Source: Citrobacter werkmanii NBRC 105721
GTDB lineage: Bacteria > Pseudomonadota > Gammaproteobacteria > Enterobacterales > Enterobacteriaceae
Direction: 5' to 3'
Assembly: GCA_000759755.1 (NCBI GenBank)
Contig: BBMW01000019.1
Span: 61,488 to 125,487 of the forward strand
DNA length: 64,000 nt
The position numbers and the translations under genes are program-made. Each line of letters opens with the position of its first letter. The stretch's first letter is position 1. Below are positions 38,537 to 48,652 of the stretch, in pieces. The notes beneath the pieces are model-generated. The model saw nothing but the letters and a program-made list of their open reading frames with translations, was not told the DNA's origin and ran no database searches.

Positions 38537-39778
38537 ATGAAATGGTTTAACACCTTAAGCCACAACCGCTGGCTGGAGCAGGAAACTGACCGCATCTTTA
38601 ACTTTGGTAAAAATGCTGCTGTCCCGACCGGTTTTGGCTGGCTGGGAAATAGTGGTCAGGTCAGAGCGGATATGGGTACGCATCTGTGGATCACCGCCCG
38701 CATGCTGCACGTTTACTCCGTTGCGGCATCCATGGGTCGCCCCGGCGCATATCAGCTAGTCGATCACGGAATTAAGGCGCTGAACGGCGCGCTACGCGAC
38801 ACACGTTACGGCGGCTGGTACGCCTGCGTAAATGACGAAGGCGTGATGGATGCCTCCAAACAGGGCTATCAGCATTTCTTCGTCTTGCTTGGTGCAGCCA
38901 GCGCGGTCACTACCGGGCATCCGCAGGCCAGACAATTGCTGGATGACGCTATCGAAGTGATTGAGAAGTACTTCTGGAGCGAAGATGAGCAGATGTGTCT
39001 GGAGTCCTGGGACGAAGCCTTCAGCCAGACGGAAGATTACCGCGGCGGCAATGCCAACATGCACGCGGTTGAAGCCTTCCTGATCGTTTATGACGTTACC
39101 CATGATCGCAAATGGCTCGATCGCGCACTGCGTATCGCATCGGTAATTATTCACGACGTGGCTCGCAGCGGGGAGTATCGCGTCAACGAACACTTCGATT
39201 CACAGTGGAACCCAATCCGCGATTACAACAAAGAGAATCCAGCGCATCGTTTCCGTGCCTACGGCGGCACGCCGGGCCACTGGATCGAGTGGGGCCGTCT
39301 GATGCTGCATCTGCATGCCGCGCTGGAGGCCCGCTTTGAAACACCTCCCGCCTGGTTGCTGGAAGATGCCAAAGGCTTGTTCCACGCCACCATCCGTGAT
39401 GCCTGGGCACCGGACGGTGCGGATGGTTTTGTCTATTCGGTGGACTGGGACGGAAAACCCATCGTGCGCGAAAGAGTGCGCTGGCCAATAGTCGAAGCAA
39501 TGGGTACCGCCTATGCCTTGTATACCCTTACCGGCGACAGCCAGTACGAAGCCTGGTACCAGAAGTGGTGGGACTACTGCATCACGTATCTGATGGACTA
39601 CGAGACCGGTTCATGGTGGCAAGAGCTGGACACCAATAACAAGGTGACCACCAAAGTCTGGGACGGTAAGCAGGACATTTATCACCTGCTGCACTGCCTC
39701 GTGATCCCACGTTTACCGCTGGCTCCGGGTCTTGCACCGGCAGTTGCAGCCGGTCTGCTGGATATCAACGCCAAATAA
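38537..39778 (+). CDS. yihS: Sulfoquinovose isomerase
   Basis: The 413-residue (alpha/alpha)6-barrel protein of the N-acylglucosamine 2-epimerase family has the E. coli YihS length. It converts sulfoquinovose to 6-deoxy-6-sulfofructose. Conserved histidine segments include [12 protein letters not shown] and [13 protein letters not shown]. Confidence 0.96.
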   Translation: MKWFNTLSHNRWLEQETDRIFNFGKNAAVPTGFGWLGNSGQVRADMGTHLWITARMLHVYSVAASMGRPGAYQLVDHGIKALNGALRDTRYGGWYACVNDEGVMDASKQGYQHFFVLLGAASAVTTGHPQARQLLDDAIEVIEKYFWSEDEQMCLESWDEAFSQTEDYRGGNANMHAVEAFLIVYDVTHDRKWLDRALRIASVIIHDVARSGEYRVNEHFDSQWNPIRDYNKENPAHRFRAYGGTPGHWIEWGRLMLHLHAALEARFETPPAWLLEDAKGLFHATIRDAWAPDGADGFVYSVDWDGKPIVRERVRWPIVEAMGTAYALYTLTGDSQYEAWYQKWWDYCITYLMDYETGSWWQELDTNNKVTTKVWDGKQDIYHLLHCLVIPRLPLAPGLAPAVAAGLLDINAK

Positions 39779-39796
39779 GTCACGAGGTGAGCTGTC

Positions 39797-40639
39797 ATGC
39801 ATAGCGGTGGAAAAACCCTTCATCTTCAGGCTGGTCATTACCAGGCGAAAATCGTCACGGTTGGCGCTGGGTTAGCAGAATTGACGCACTTTGGGCGTCA
39901 CGTCGTTATTCCACATAAGCCGGAAGAGATGCCGCTGGCACATTTGGGAAAAGTGTTAATTCCCTGGCCAAACCGTATTGCAGACGGCTGCTATCAACAT
40001 AACGGCAAGGCCTTTCAGCTTGCCGTTAACGACCCTGTTTCGCATACCGCCATTCATGGATTACTGGCCTGGCGCGACTGGCAGATTAACCAACTGTCAA
40101 ACACGGAAGTGTCGCTGACGATTTTTCTACCGCCTTCTTATGGTTATCCCTTCGCGCTGTATTCAGAGGTGATTTACCGGTTGGATGCTGCCCGCGGACT
40201 GCACGTCTTTATTCGTACCCAGAATGTGGGTGACGAAATCGCACCGTATGGCGCGGGAGCACATCCCTACCTGACCTGCAATTTGCAATCCATTGATAGC
40301 TGCGAATTAACGCTCCCGGCGAGTGATGTCACCCACGGTGAATGGGATTTCACAACGCCGCGTGTTATCGCTCAGACCACTATCGATCACACGTTCAGGA
40401 TCTTGCTGCCTGAGGCTGAGTGGGAGGTCAGACTGACCTGCCCAACACAAAAGATATCCACATACCTGCGCAGCCACCAGCCCTGGCTGCAGGTGTATAC
40501 CGGCGAAAAATTAGCACGCCGCGGCCTGGCAGTAGAACCGATGACCTGCCCGCCCGACGCCTTTAACTCCGGGATTAGCCTGATTCATCTCGCGCCCGGA
40601 GAAACGCATCAAATGCATTTTTTAATCGGCAGTGAATAA
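39797..40639 (+). CDS. yihR: Aldose 1-epimerase-like sulfoquinovose mutarotase
   Basis: The 280-residue galactose-mutarotase fold protein has conserved GAGAHPYLT (catalytic histidine) and a C-terminal VEPMTCPPDAFN. It should interconvert anomers of sulfoquinovose released by YihQ. The ATG at 39797 gives a somewhat shorter protein than the annotated E. coli YihR. Confidence 0.93.
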   Translation: MHSGGKTLHLQAGHYQAKIVTVGAGLAELTHFGRHVVIPHKPEEMPLAHLGKVLIPWPNRIADGCYQHNGKAFQLAVNDPVSHTAIHGLLAWRDWQINQLSNTEVSLTIFLPPSYGYPFALYSEVIYRLDAARGLHVFIRTQNVGDEIAPYGAGAHPYLTCNLQSIDSCELTLPASDVTHGEWDFTTPRVIAQTTIDHTFRILLPEAEWEVRLTCPTQKISTYLRSHQPWLQVYTGEKLARRGLAVEPMTCPPDAFNSGISLIHLAPGETHQMHFLIGSE

Positions 40640-40687
40640 CAGATTTCCGACAAATTACCGAAATACCCTATTTTTACGGAGACGAAA

Positions 40688-42724
40688 ATGAATTCGCTAC
40701 AACAACGGTCCACCGCATTAGAACTGATGACGTTACAAAATGGATTTACGCTGACGTACCACCAGCGCCCGATCTTACGTCACAGCGCAGAAACCCCTTG
40801 CCTGTGGATTGGCGCTGGCGTTGCCGACATTGATATGTTCCGCGGCAACTTCAGCATTAAAGACAAGCTCAACGAGAAGATTGCCCTGACCGACGCCACA
40901 GTAAGCGAGTCGCCTGAGGGCTGGCGGGTAGATTTCAGCCGCGGTAATACCATCAACGCCACGCTGCACATTTCTACCGACGAACAGGGTCGTTTGAAGC
41001 TCGACCTCCATAACGAGGAACGCAGCCATAACCGTATCTGGCTGCGTCTGGCCGCTAACCCAGACGATCATATTTACGGCTGTGGCGAACAGTTCTCTTA
41101 CTTCGATTTGCGCGGTAAGCCATTCCCACTGTGGACCAGCGAACAGGGCGTGGGCCGCAACAAAAACAGCTATGTCACGTGGCAGGCCGACTGCAAAGAA
41201 AATGCCGGCGGTGACTACTACTGGACCTTCTTCCCACAGCCAACCTTTGTCAGTACGCAGAAGTATTATTGCCACGTTGATAACAGCTGCTATATGAATT
41301 TCGACTTCAGCGCACCGGAGTATCACGAACTCGCTCTGTGGGAAGACAAAACCACTCTGCGTATTGAGTGCGCCGAAACCTACATCTCTCTTTTGGAAAA
41401 ACTGACCGCGCTGTTAGGTCGCCAGCCGGAGCTGCCGGACTGGATTTACGACGGCGTCACGCTCGGTATTCAGGGCGGGACTGAGATTTGCCAGAACAAA
41501 CTGGACACCATGCGTAACGCTGGCGTGAAAGTAAACGGCATCTGGGCGCAGGACTGGTCCGGGATCCGCATGACTTCTTTTGGCAAGCGCGTGATGTGGA
41601 ACTGGAAGTGGAACAGCGACAACTATTCGCAACTGGACAGTCGTATTAAGCAGTGGAAAGAAGAAGGCGTGCAGTTTCTCTCCTACATCAACCCGTACGT
41701 CGCCAGCGATAAAGATCTCTGCGCCGAAGCCGCTGCACATGGCTATCTGGCGAAAGACGCCTCTGGCGCTGACTATCTGGTTGAGTTTGGTGAATTTTAC
41801 GGCGGCGTGGTCGATCTGACCAACCCCGAAGCCTACACCTGGTTCAAAGAAGTCATCAAAAAGAACATGATTGAACTGGGCTGCGGCGGTTGGATGGCCG
41901 ACTTTGGCGAATACCTGCCAACCGACACTTACCTGCACAACGGCGTCAGTGCCGAAATTATGCATAACGCGTGGCCCGCACTGTGGGCGAAATGTAACTA
42001 CGAAGCGCTGCAGGAGACCGGCAAGCTCGGCGAGATCCTGTTCTTTATGCGTGCGGGCTACACCGGCAGTCAGAAGTACTCCACCATGATGTGGGCAGGC
42101 GATCAAAACGTTGACTGGAGCCTTGATGATGGACTGGCCTCGGTCGTTCCTGCCGCACTGTCGCTGGCAATGACCGGTCACGGTCTGCACCACAGCGATA
42201 TCGGCGGTTACACCACGTTGTTTGACATGAAACGCAGCAAAGAGCTGTTGCTGCGCTGGTGTGATTTCAGCGCCTTCACCCCAATGATGCGCACCCATGA
42301 AGGCAACCGCCCTGGCGATAACTGGCAGTTTGATGGCGATGAGGAAACCATTGCCCACTTTGCCCGTATGACCACCGTCTTCACCACCCTGAAACCGTAT
42401 CTCAAACAGGCCGTCGCGCAAAACAGCGCCACCGGTCTGCCGGTAATGCGCCCGCTGTTCCTGCATTACGAAGACGATGCGCGCACCTACACCCTGAAGT
42501 ATCAGTACCTGCTGGGACAAGATTTGCTGGTAGCGCCGGTTCACGAACAGGGACGCAACGACTGGACGCTGTATCTGCCGGAGGATAGCTGGGTCAATGT
42601 CTGGACCGGGGAAACTTACCAGGGGGGTGAAATTACCGTGGACGCGCCGATTGGCCAGCCTCCGGTGTTTTATCGGGCGAAGAGTGAATGGGCGTCACTG
42701 TTTGCCACTTTACGCAACATCTAA
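40688..42724 (+). CDS. yihQ: Sulfoquinovosidase
   Basis: The 678-residue GH31 glycosidase hydrolyses sulfoquinovosyl glycerol and glycolipid derivatives to sulfoquinovose. Same length as E. coli YihQ. The nucleophile region WMADFGEYLP and sulfonate-site region QDWSGIRMTSFGKR are conserved. No signal peptide, so the glycoside must be imported first. Confidence 0.97.
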   Translation: MNSLQQRSTALELMTLQNGFTLTYHQRPILRHSAETPCLWIGAGVADIDMFRGNFSIKDKLNEKIALTDATVSESPEGWRVDFSRGNTINATLHISTDEQGRLKLDLHNEERSHNRIWLRLAANPDDHIYGCGEQFSYFDLRGKPFPLWTSEQGVGRNKNSYVTWQADCKENAGGDYYWTFFPQPTFVSTQKYYCHVDNSCYMNFDFSAPEYHELALWEDKTTLRIECAETYISLLEKLTALLGRQPELPDWIYDGVTLGIQGGTEICQNKLDTMRNAGVKVNGIWAQDWSGIRMTSFGKRVMWNWKWNSDNYSQLDSRIKQWKEEGVQFLSYINPYVASDKDLCAEAAAHGYLAKDASGADYLVEFGEFYGGVVDLTNPEAYTWFKEVIKKNMIELGCGGWMADFGEYLPTDTYLHNGVSAEIMHNAWPALWAKCNYEALQETGKLGEILFFMRAGYTGSQKYSTMMWAGDQNVDWSLDDGLASVVPAALSLAMTGHGLHHSDIGGYTTLFDMKRSKELLLRWCDFSAFTPMMRTHEGNRPGDNWQFDGDEETIAHFARMTTVFTTLKPYLKQAVAQNSATGLPVMRPLFLHYEDDARTYTLKYQYLLGQDLLVAPVHEQGRNDWTLYLPEDSWVNVWTGETYQGGEITVDAPIGQPPVFYRAKSEWASLFATLRNI

Positions 42725-42732
42725 CACGGCTC

Positions 42733-42754
42733 GCCCGCGGGGCAACTCGCGGGC
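42733..42754 (+). repeat. Intercistronic hairpin between yihQ and yihP
   Basis: GCCCGCG and CGCGGGC form a GC-rich stem with an 8-base loop. There is no U-run. It may stabilise the upstream mRNA or lower downstream expression. Confidence 0.55.
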
Positions 42755-42769
42755 ACATGGAGAATAATA

Positions 42770-44152
42770 ATGAGTCAGACTTCCTCTAATCCGGCAACCC
42801 TACGCTTGCCGTTCAAAGAAAAACTCGCCTATGGGATGGGTGATTTAGGCTCCAATATCCTGTTGGACATTGGTACGCTCTATTTACTCAAGTTTTATAC
42901 CGATGTCCTTGGTTTACCGGGAACTTATGGCGGTATCATTTTCCTTATCGCCAAGTTTTTTACCGCGTTTACCGATATGGGCACCGGGATTATGCTCGAT
43001 TCGCGCCGCAAAATCGGCCCGAAAGGAAAATTCCGTCCATTCGTCCTTTATGCCGCATTTCCGGTTACCTTGCTGGCGATTGCCAACTTTGTCGGTACAC
43101 CGTTTGAAGTCACCGGTAAAACGGTCATGGCAACGGTGCTGTTTATGCTGTACGGACTGTTCTTCAGCATGATGAACTGCTCTTACGGCGCGATGGTGCC
43201 TGCAATCACAAAAAACCCGGACGAACGCGCGTCATTGGCTGCCTGGCGACAAGGAGGCGCTACTCTCGGCCTGCTGCTGTGCACCGTCGGCTTTGTTCCA
43301 GTGATGAACCTGATCGAAGGCAATTCACAGCTGGCTTATATTTTCGCCGCCACGCTGTTTTCGCTGTTTGGTCTGTTATTCATGTGGCTGTGCTATGCCG
43401 GGGTAAAAGAACGCTACGTGGAAGTGAAACCCGTGGATGCCGCGCAAAAACCGGGATTACTGCAATCCTTCCGCGCCATCGCCGGTAACCGCCCGCTATT
43501 TATTCTGTGTGTTGCCAACCTTTGCACGCTGGGCGCATTCAACGTCAAGCTGGCGATTCAGGTGTATTACACCCAGTACGTACTGAACGATCCGATCCTC
43601 CTTTCCTGGATGGGCTTTTTCAGCATGGGCTGTATCTTCATTGGCGTCTTCCTGATGCCTGGGATGGTCAGACGTTTTGGTAAGAAGAAGGTTTATATTG
43701 GCGGGCTGCTGATTTGGGTCGCGGGCGATCTGCTTAACTACTTCTTTGGCGGCGGCTCAGTCAGCTTTGTCGCCTTCTCCTGTCTGGCGTTCTTCGGCTC
43801 AGCCTTCGTCAACAGCCTGAACTGGGCGCTGGTTTCCGATACGGTGGAATATGGCGAATGGCGTACCGGCGTACGTTCTGAAGGCACGGTATACACTGGC
43901 TTCACCTTCTTCCGTAAAGTTTCACAGGCGCTGGCAGGCTTCTTCCCTGGCTGGATGCTGACGCAAATCGGCTACGTCCCCAACGTGGTGCAATCTGCGA
44001 GCACGGTCGAAGGTTTGCGGCAGCTGATCTTTATTTATCCGTGTGCCCTGGCAGTCATCACCATCGTCGCAATGGGCTGTTTCTACAATCTCAACGAAAA
44101 GATGTATGTCCGCATCGTTGAAGAGATAGAAGCACGTAAACAACCCGTTTGA
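42770..44152 (+). CDS. yihP: GPH-family transporter YihP, probable sulfopropanediol exporter
   Basis: The 460-residue protein has twelve membrane segments of the glycoside-pentoside-hexuronide (MFS) family. In the published sulfo-EMP model YihP exports 2,3-dihydroxypropane-1-sulfonate, which is not experimentally certain. It is a close paralogue of YihO, encoded next (shared segments LCVANLCTL, VYYTQYVLND, FVNSLNWALV). Confidence 0.94.
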   Translation: MSQTSSNPATLRLPFKEKLAYGMGDLGSNILLDIGTLYLLKFYTDVLGLPGTYGGIIFLIAKFFTAFTDMGTGIMLDSRRKIGPKGKFRPFVLYAAFPVTLLAIANFVGTPFEVTGKTVMATVLFMLYGLFFSMMNCSYGAMVPAITKNPDERASLAAWRQGGATLGLLLCTVGFVPVMNLIEGNSQLAYIFAATLFSLFGLLFMWLCYAGVKERYVEVKPVDAAQKPGLLQSFRAIAGNRPLFILCVANLCTLGAFNVKLAIQVYYTQYVLNDPILLSWMGFFSMGCIFIGVFLMPGMVRRFGKKKVYIGGLLIWVAGDLLNYFFGGGSVSFVAFSCLAFFGSAFVNSLNWALVSDTVEYGEWRTGVRSEGTVYTGFTFFRKVSQALAGFFPGWMLTQIGYVPNVVQSASTVEGLRQLIFIYPCALAVITIVAMGCFYNLNEKMYVRIVEEIEARKQPV

Positions 44153-44165
44153 TAATAATAATGAA

Positions 44166-44185
44166 TAGCGCCCTGCGGGGCGCTA
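44166..44185 (+). repeat. Intercistronic hairpin between yihP and yihO
   Basis: TAGCGCCC and GGGCGCTA form an 8-base-pair stem with a 4-base loop. It resembles the hairpin before yihP and lacks a U-run. Confidence 0.55.
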
Positions 44186-44198
44186 TTGAGGAGCGATT

Positions 44199-45620
44199 AT
44201 GTCTTTTCATGATCCGCTAACGCTAAAACTGAGCCTGCGTGAAAAATTCGCCTACGGAGTGGGTGACTTCGGCTCAAATTTGATGCTGTGTATCGGCACG
44301 CTGTATCTGCTTAAATTTTATACCGATGAACTAGGGATGCCCGCATATTACGGTGGGATTATCTTTCTGGTGGCGAAATTCTTCACCGCCTTTACCGATA
44401 TGCTGACCGGTGTATTGCTGGATTCAAGGCGAAATATTGGCGCAAAAGGGAAATTCAGACCCTTTATTTTGTATGCATCATTTCCTGTCGCAGTCGTTGC
44501 CAGCGCCCAGTTTTTAGCGACTGATTTTACGCTCACGGTGAAAACCGGGCTGGCGACGGTGTTGTTTATGCTGTTCGGTCTGTTCTATAGCCTGATGAAC
44601 TGCTCCTACGGCGCGATGGTGCCTGCAATCACGAAAAACCCACAGGAACGCGCTCAGCTCGCCGCCTGGCGTCAGGGTGGTGCCACCATTGGCCTGTTAT
44701 TGTGTACCGTTGGTTTTATGCCAATTCAGGCGCTATTTGTCAGTTCCCCCTCATTGGGTTATCTGATTGCCGCACTGATCTTTTCGGTCTGCGGGCTGTT
44801 CAGCATGTGGTGGTGCTTTAGCGGTGTGAAAGAACGCTATATCGAAATCGTGCCGGATCACCATAAGCCCAGCATTCTCAAATCGTTCTGTGCCATTTTC
44901 CGTAACCCTCCGCTGCTGGTGCTGTGTGTTGCCAACCTGTGCACACTGGCCGCATTCAACATCAAACTGGCCATCCAGGTGTATTACACCCAGTACGTGC
45001 TCAACGATATTCATCTGCTGTCGTGGATGGGTTTTTTCAGTATGGGATGCATTCTGGTCGGCGTGCTGCTGGTTCCCGCAGCCGTGAAACGCTTCGGTAA
45101 AAAGCAGGTTTATCTCGGCGGTCTGGCATTATGGGCTGTCGGTGATGTTCTGAACTTTTTCTGGGGCAGTACGTCATTTTTGTTCGTAACGTTCTCCTGT
45201 ATGGCCTTCTTCGGGACAGCATTCGTCAACAGCCTGAACTGGGCGCTGGTTCCGGATACGGTTGATTATGGCGAATGGAAAACGGGGATCCGCGCGGAAG
45301 GCTCGGTGTATACGGGTTATACCTTTTCTCGCAAAATTTCCGCTGCGCTCGCAGGCTTCCTGCCAGGCATCATGCTGACGCAAATCGGTTATATTCCCAA
45401 CATAACCCAGAGCGATGCGACCCTGCTTGGCCTGCGTCAGCTTATTTTTCTGTGGCCTTGCGGGCTGGCTATTATCGCTGCAATCACGATGGGTTTATTT
45501 TATAAACTCAATGAAACGCGTTTTGCTTTTATTATTGAGGAAATCAGCCAACGGAAGAAAAACAACACTCAACCGGATCCTGTTACCGCTAAAAATAATA
45601 CCTCTGCTGTAAACGTATAA
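44199..45620 (+). CDS. yihO: GPH-family sulfoquinovose importer YihO
   Basis: The 473-residue twelve-helix GPH/MFS permease resembles the adjacent YihP along its whole length, pointing to an old tandem duplication. It is the proposed importer of sulfoquinovose or its glycosides. The C-terminal tail (~20 residues, rich in Asn and Thr) is longer than in YihP. Confidence 0.94.
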   Translation: MSFHDPLTLKLSLREKFAYGVGDFGSNLMLCIGTLYLLKFYTDELGMPAYYGGIIFLVAKFFTAFTDMLTGVLLDSRRNIGAKGKFRPFILYASFPVAVVASAQFLATDFTLTVKTGLATVLFMLFGLFYSLMNCSYGAMVPAITKNPQERAQLAAWRQGGATIGLLLCTVGFMPIQALFVSSPSLGYLIAALIFSVCGLFSMWWCFSGVKERYIEIVPDHHKPSILKSFCAIFRNPPLLVLCVANLCTLAAFNIKLAIQVYYTQYVLNDIHLLSWMGFFSMGCILVGVLLVPAAVKRFGKKQVYLGGLALWAVGDVLNFFWGSTSFLFVTFSCMAFFGTAFVNSLNWALVPDTVDYGEWKTGIRAEGSVYTGYTFSRKISAALAGFLPGIMLTQIGYIPNITQSDATLLGLRQLIFLWPCGLAIIAAITMGLFYKLNETRFAFIIEEISQRKKNNTQPDPVTAKNNTSAVNV

Positions 45621-45686
45621 AAATAATTGCCGCTTATTCCATCTTAATGGATGGCGGCTTCCCTACGCTTAAAAAATGGATTTATT

Positions 45687-46379
45687 ATGAAAAAGTTAAC
45701 GACAATAATGCTCTTATCCTCTGTTGTGTCCACTTCTGTTTTTGCCGGCGCCTATGTCGAGAACCGCGAGGCATATAATCTGGCATCCGATCAGATAGAA
45801 GTGATGATGCGCGTTGGCTATAACTCCGATATGGGCGCAGGTATCATGCTCACCAACACCTACACCATGCAACGTAAGGATGAGTTAAAACACGGCTATA
45901 ACGAAATAGAAGGTTGGTATCCTTTATTTAAACCAACGGATAAATTAACTATCCAGCCCGGTGGATTGATAAACGATAAGAGTACGGGTTCTGGTGGCGC
46001 GGCTTATCTGGATGTTAACTATAAATTTACCCCGTGGTTTAATCTTACCGTGCGTAACCGTTATAACCATAATAACTATAGTTCAACCGATCTAAACGGT
46101 GATCAGGATAATAACGATACCTATGAAATAGGTAATTACTGGAACTTTACCATCACCGATAAATTTTCCTATACCTTTGAGCCGCACTATTTTATACGAG
46201 TCAATGACTTCAACAGCAGTAACGGAAAAGATCATCACTGGGAAATTACGAATACCTTTAAGTATCGTATCAATGAACACTGGTTGCCCTACCTGGAATT
46301 ACGCTGGTTAGATCGTAATGTGGAACCCTATCATCGCGAACAAAATCAGATTCGTGTTGGGGCAAAGTATTTCTTCTGA
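45687..46379 (+). CDS. ompL: KdgM-type outer-membrane porin OmpL
   Basis: The 230-residue outer-membrane protein has a signal peptide (residues 1–20, STSVFA-GAYVE) and alternating beta-strand pattern of the oligogalacturonate-porin family, ending in phenylalanine. The start is the ATG at 45687 (MKKLTTIM). By position it is the outer-membrane pore for sulfoquinovose glycosides. It ends the yih operon before a bidirectional terminator. Confidence 0.95.
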   Translation: MKKLTTIMLLSSVVSTSVFAGAYVENREAYNLASDQIEVMMRVGYNSDMGAGIMLTNTYTMQRKDELKHGYNEIEGWYPLFKPTDKLTIQPGGLINDKSTGSGGAAYLDVNYKFTPWFNLTVRNRYNHNNYSSTDLNGDQDNNDTYEIGNYWNFTITDKFSYTFEPHYFIRVNDFNSSNGKDHHWEITNTFKYRINEHWLPYLELRWLDRNVEPYHREQNQIRVGAKYFF

Positions 46380-46391
46380 TACTCCCGAGAT

Positions 46392-46423
46392 AAAAAAAGC
46401 CGCTGATAATCAGCGGCTTTTTT
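46392..46423. terminator. Bidirectional terminator between ompL and typA
   Basis: GCCGCTGA-TAA-TCAGCGGC has an A-run on the left and a T-run on the right, ending both converging genes. E. coli K-12 has yihL at this junction; it is absent here. Confidence 0.85.
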
Positions 46424-46448
46424 ATGCTTACCTGAGAAAGAGCGTTAA

Positions 46449-48272
46449 TTACTCTTCTTTCGCGCCACGCATTGCACGGCGACGATCGTTTTCAGTCAGG
46501 TGACGCTTACGAATACGGATAGAGGTTGGAGTCACTTCTACCAGTTCGTCGTCATCGATGAATTCCAGAGCCTGCTCCAGAGTCATCTTAACCGGCGGAA
46601 CCAGAACCGTTGCTTCGTCAGTACCAGACGCACGCATGTTGGTCAGTTTCTTACCAGTCAGGCAGTTTACGGTCAGGTCGTTAGAGCGGCTGTGAATACC
46701 GATGATCTGGCCTTCGTAAACTTCTGCACCGTGACCCAGGAACAGCTTACCGCGGTCCTGCAGGCTGAACAGTGCGAACGCAACTGCTTTACCCTGGCCG
46801 TTGGAGATCAGTACGCCGTTCTGACGCTGACCCACATCACCCGCACGAACGTCGTCGTAGTGGCTGAAGGTGGAATACAGCAGACCGGTACCGGAGGTCA
46901 TGGTCATGAATTCTGAACGGAAGCCGATCAGACCACGGCTTGGGATCACGTAGTCAAGACGTACGCGGCCTTTGCCATCTGGATTCATGTTTTTCAGATC
47001 GCCTTTACGCTCACCCAGCGCCTGCATCACAGAACCCTGATGCTGCTCTTCAACGTCCAGCGTTACGTTTTCGAACGGCTCTTGTTTACGGCCATCGATT
47101 TCGCGGAAGATAACTTTCGGACGGGAAACCGCCATTTCGAAACCTTCACGACGCATGTTTTCGATCAGAACAGACAGGTGCAGCTCACCACGACCGGATA
47201 CACGGAACGCATCCGCATCTTCGGTTTCTTCAACGCGCAACGCAACGTTGTGCACCAGCTCTTTGTTCAGGCGGTCAAGGATCTGACGAGAGGTAACATA
47301 TTTACCTTCTTTACCACAGAACGGAGAGGTGTTTACGCAGAAGAACATGGTTACGGTCGGTTCATCAACGGACAGAGCCGGCAGCGCTTCGACATTCTGC
47401 GGGTCGCAGATGGTGTCGGAGATGTTCAGTTCGCCCAGACCGGTGATCGCGATGATATCGCCTGCTTCGGCAATATCACTCTCGATACGTTCCAGACCCA
47501 GGTGGGTCAGAACTTTACCGACTTTACCGTTGCGGGTTTTGCCTTCGCTATCAATGATAGTGATCTGCTGGTTCGGTTTAACTTTACCGCGTTTGATGCG
47601 GCCGATACCGATAACGCCAACGTAGTTGTTGTAGTCCAGCTGAGAGATTTGCATCTGCAGCGGGCCGTCAAGGTCTACGTTCGGAGCTGGTACGCGATCA
47701 ACGATGGTCTGATACAGCGGGGTCATGTCTTCCGCCATATCTTCGTGATCCAGACCTGCGATACCGTTCAGCGCGGAAGCGTAAACGATCGGGAAGTCCA
47801 GCTGCTCGTCGGTAGCGTCGAGGTTAACGAACAGGTCGAATACCTGATCAACAACCCAGTCAGGACGCGCGCCAGGACGGTCAACTTTGTTGATAACAAC
47901 AATTGGCTTCAGGCCATGGGCAAAGGCTTTTTTGGTCACGAAGCGCGTCTGCGGCATCGGACCATCCATTGCATCCACCACCAGCAGCACGGAGTCGACC
48001 ATGGACATTACACGCTCAACTTCACCACCGAAGTCGGCGTGCCCCGGGGTGTCAACGATGTTGATACGGTAGTCATTCCATTTGATAGCGGTGTTTTTAG
48101 CGAGGATGGTAATCCCACGCTCTTTCTCCAAATCGTTGGAGTCCATCACGCGCTCTTGGGTTTCAGCACGTGCATCGAACGTACCGGATTGTTGGAGCAG
48201 CTTGTCTACCAGGGTCGTTTTACCATGGTCTACGTGCGCGATGATGGCGATGTTACGCAAATTTTCGATCAC
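46449..48272 (-). CDS. typA: Ribosome-associated translational GTPase BipA
   Basis: The 607-residue GTPase has an EF-G-like architecture: G1 [11 protein letters not shown]3 [11 protein letters not shown]4 NKVD, then domains II, III, V and the BipA-specific C-terminal domain. It acts on ribosomes, with roles in 50S assembly and cold or stress growth. It is divergent from glnA, as in E. coli. Confidence 0.98.
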   Translation of the reverse strand: MIENLRNIAIIAHVDHGKTTLVDKLLQQSGTFDARAETQERVMDSNDLEKERGITILAKNTAIKWNDYRINIVDTPGHADFGGEVERVMSMVDSVLLVVDAMDGPMPQTRFVTKKAFAHGLKPIVVINKVDRPGARPDWVVDQVFDLFVNLDATDEQLDFPIVYASALNGIAGLDHEDMAEDMTPLYQTIVDRVPAPNVDLDGPLQMQISQLDYNNYVGVIGIGRIKRGKVKPNQQITIIDSEGKTRNGKVGKVLTHLGLERIESDIAEAGDIIAITGLGELNISDTICDPQNVEALPALSVDEPTVTMFFCVNTSPFCGKEGKYVTSRQILDRLNKELVHNVALRVEETEDADAFRVSGRGELHLSVLIENMRREGFEMAVSRPKVIFREIDGRKQEPFENVTLDVEEQHQGSVMQALGERKGDLKNMNPDGKGRVRLDYVIPSRGLIGFRSEFMTMTSGTGLLYSTFSHYDDVRAGDVGQRQNGVLISNGQGKAVAFALFSLQDRGKLFLGHGAEVYEGQIIGIHSRSNDLTVNCLTGKKLTNMRASGTDEATVLVPPVKMTLEQALEFIDDDELVEVTPTSIRIRKRHLTENDRRRAMRGAKEE

Positions 48273-48426
48273 AACTTTGCCTCAGGCATTTTAGAAATAG
48301 CGCGTTATTGTACACGGATTAATCGCAGTACAAAACAGGATCACAAACATCCTCCGCAAACAAGTATTGCAGAGTTTCTTTGTGATCACATTCACGGAGC
48401 GTTAAAAGGGGTAATCTGGGGTGCTT

Positions 48427-48475
48427 TGCACCAATATGGTGCTTAATGTTCACATTAAAGCACTATAATGGTGCA
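48427..48475 (+). promoter_or_regulatory. NtrC enhancer sites for glnA
   Basis: TGCACCAATATGGTGCT (48427–48443) and AGCACTATAATGGTGCA (48459–48475) match the NtrC consensus TGCACTA-N5-TGGTGCA. They are 32 bases apart (three helical turns), over 70 bases upstream of the sigma-54 promoter. Confidence 0.85.
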
Positions 48476-48547
48476 ATACATCCTTCATGGTGCAGCCCCT
48501 TTGCACGATAGTGCGCATGATAACGCCTTTTAGGGGCAATTTAAAAG

Positions 48548-48564
48548 TTGGCACAGATTTCGCT
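48548..48564 (+). promoter_or_regulatory. Sigma-54 promoter glnAp2
   Basis: TTGGCAC-N5-TCGCT has the -24 GG and -12 GC elements at the correct spacing for RpoN, as in E. coli glnAp2. Confidence 0.85.
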
Positions 48565-48652
48565 TTATCTTTTTTACGGCGACACGGCCAATTTTTTGCA
48601 GAATTGAAGACTTCGTTACCACGACGACCATGACCAATCCGGGAGAGTAAGT

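Larger units (their letters stand above)
48273..48652. promoter_or_regulatory. typA–glnA divergent control region
   Basis: This 380-base gap holds no gene. It contains two strong NtrC sites, weaker NtrC-like half-sites near 48488–48515, the sigma-54 promoter glnAp2 and the glnA leader. GGGAGAG before 48653 is the glnA ribosome-binding site. Confidence 0.85.

Noticed and set aside
41414-42544. 376-codon open frame opposite yihQ
   Set aside because: Antisense shadow of a conserved GH31 gene, without plausible start signals or known motifs.
47040-48446. 468-codon open frame on the plus strand opposite typA
   Set aside because: It is antisense to a fully conserved typA, has no recognisable domain, and arises from the biased codon use of a highly expressed gene.
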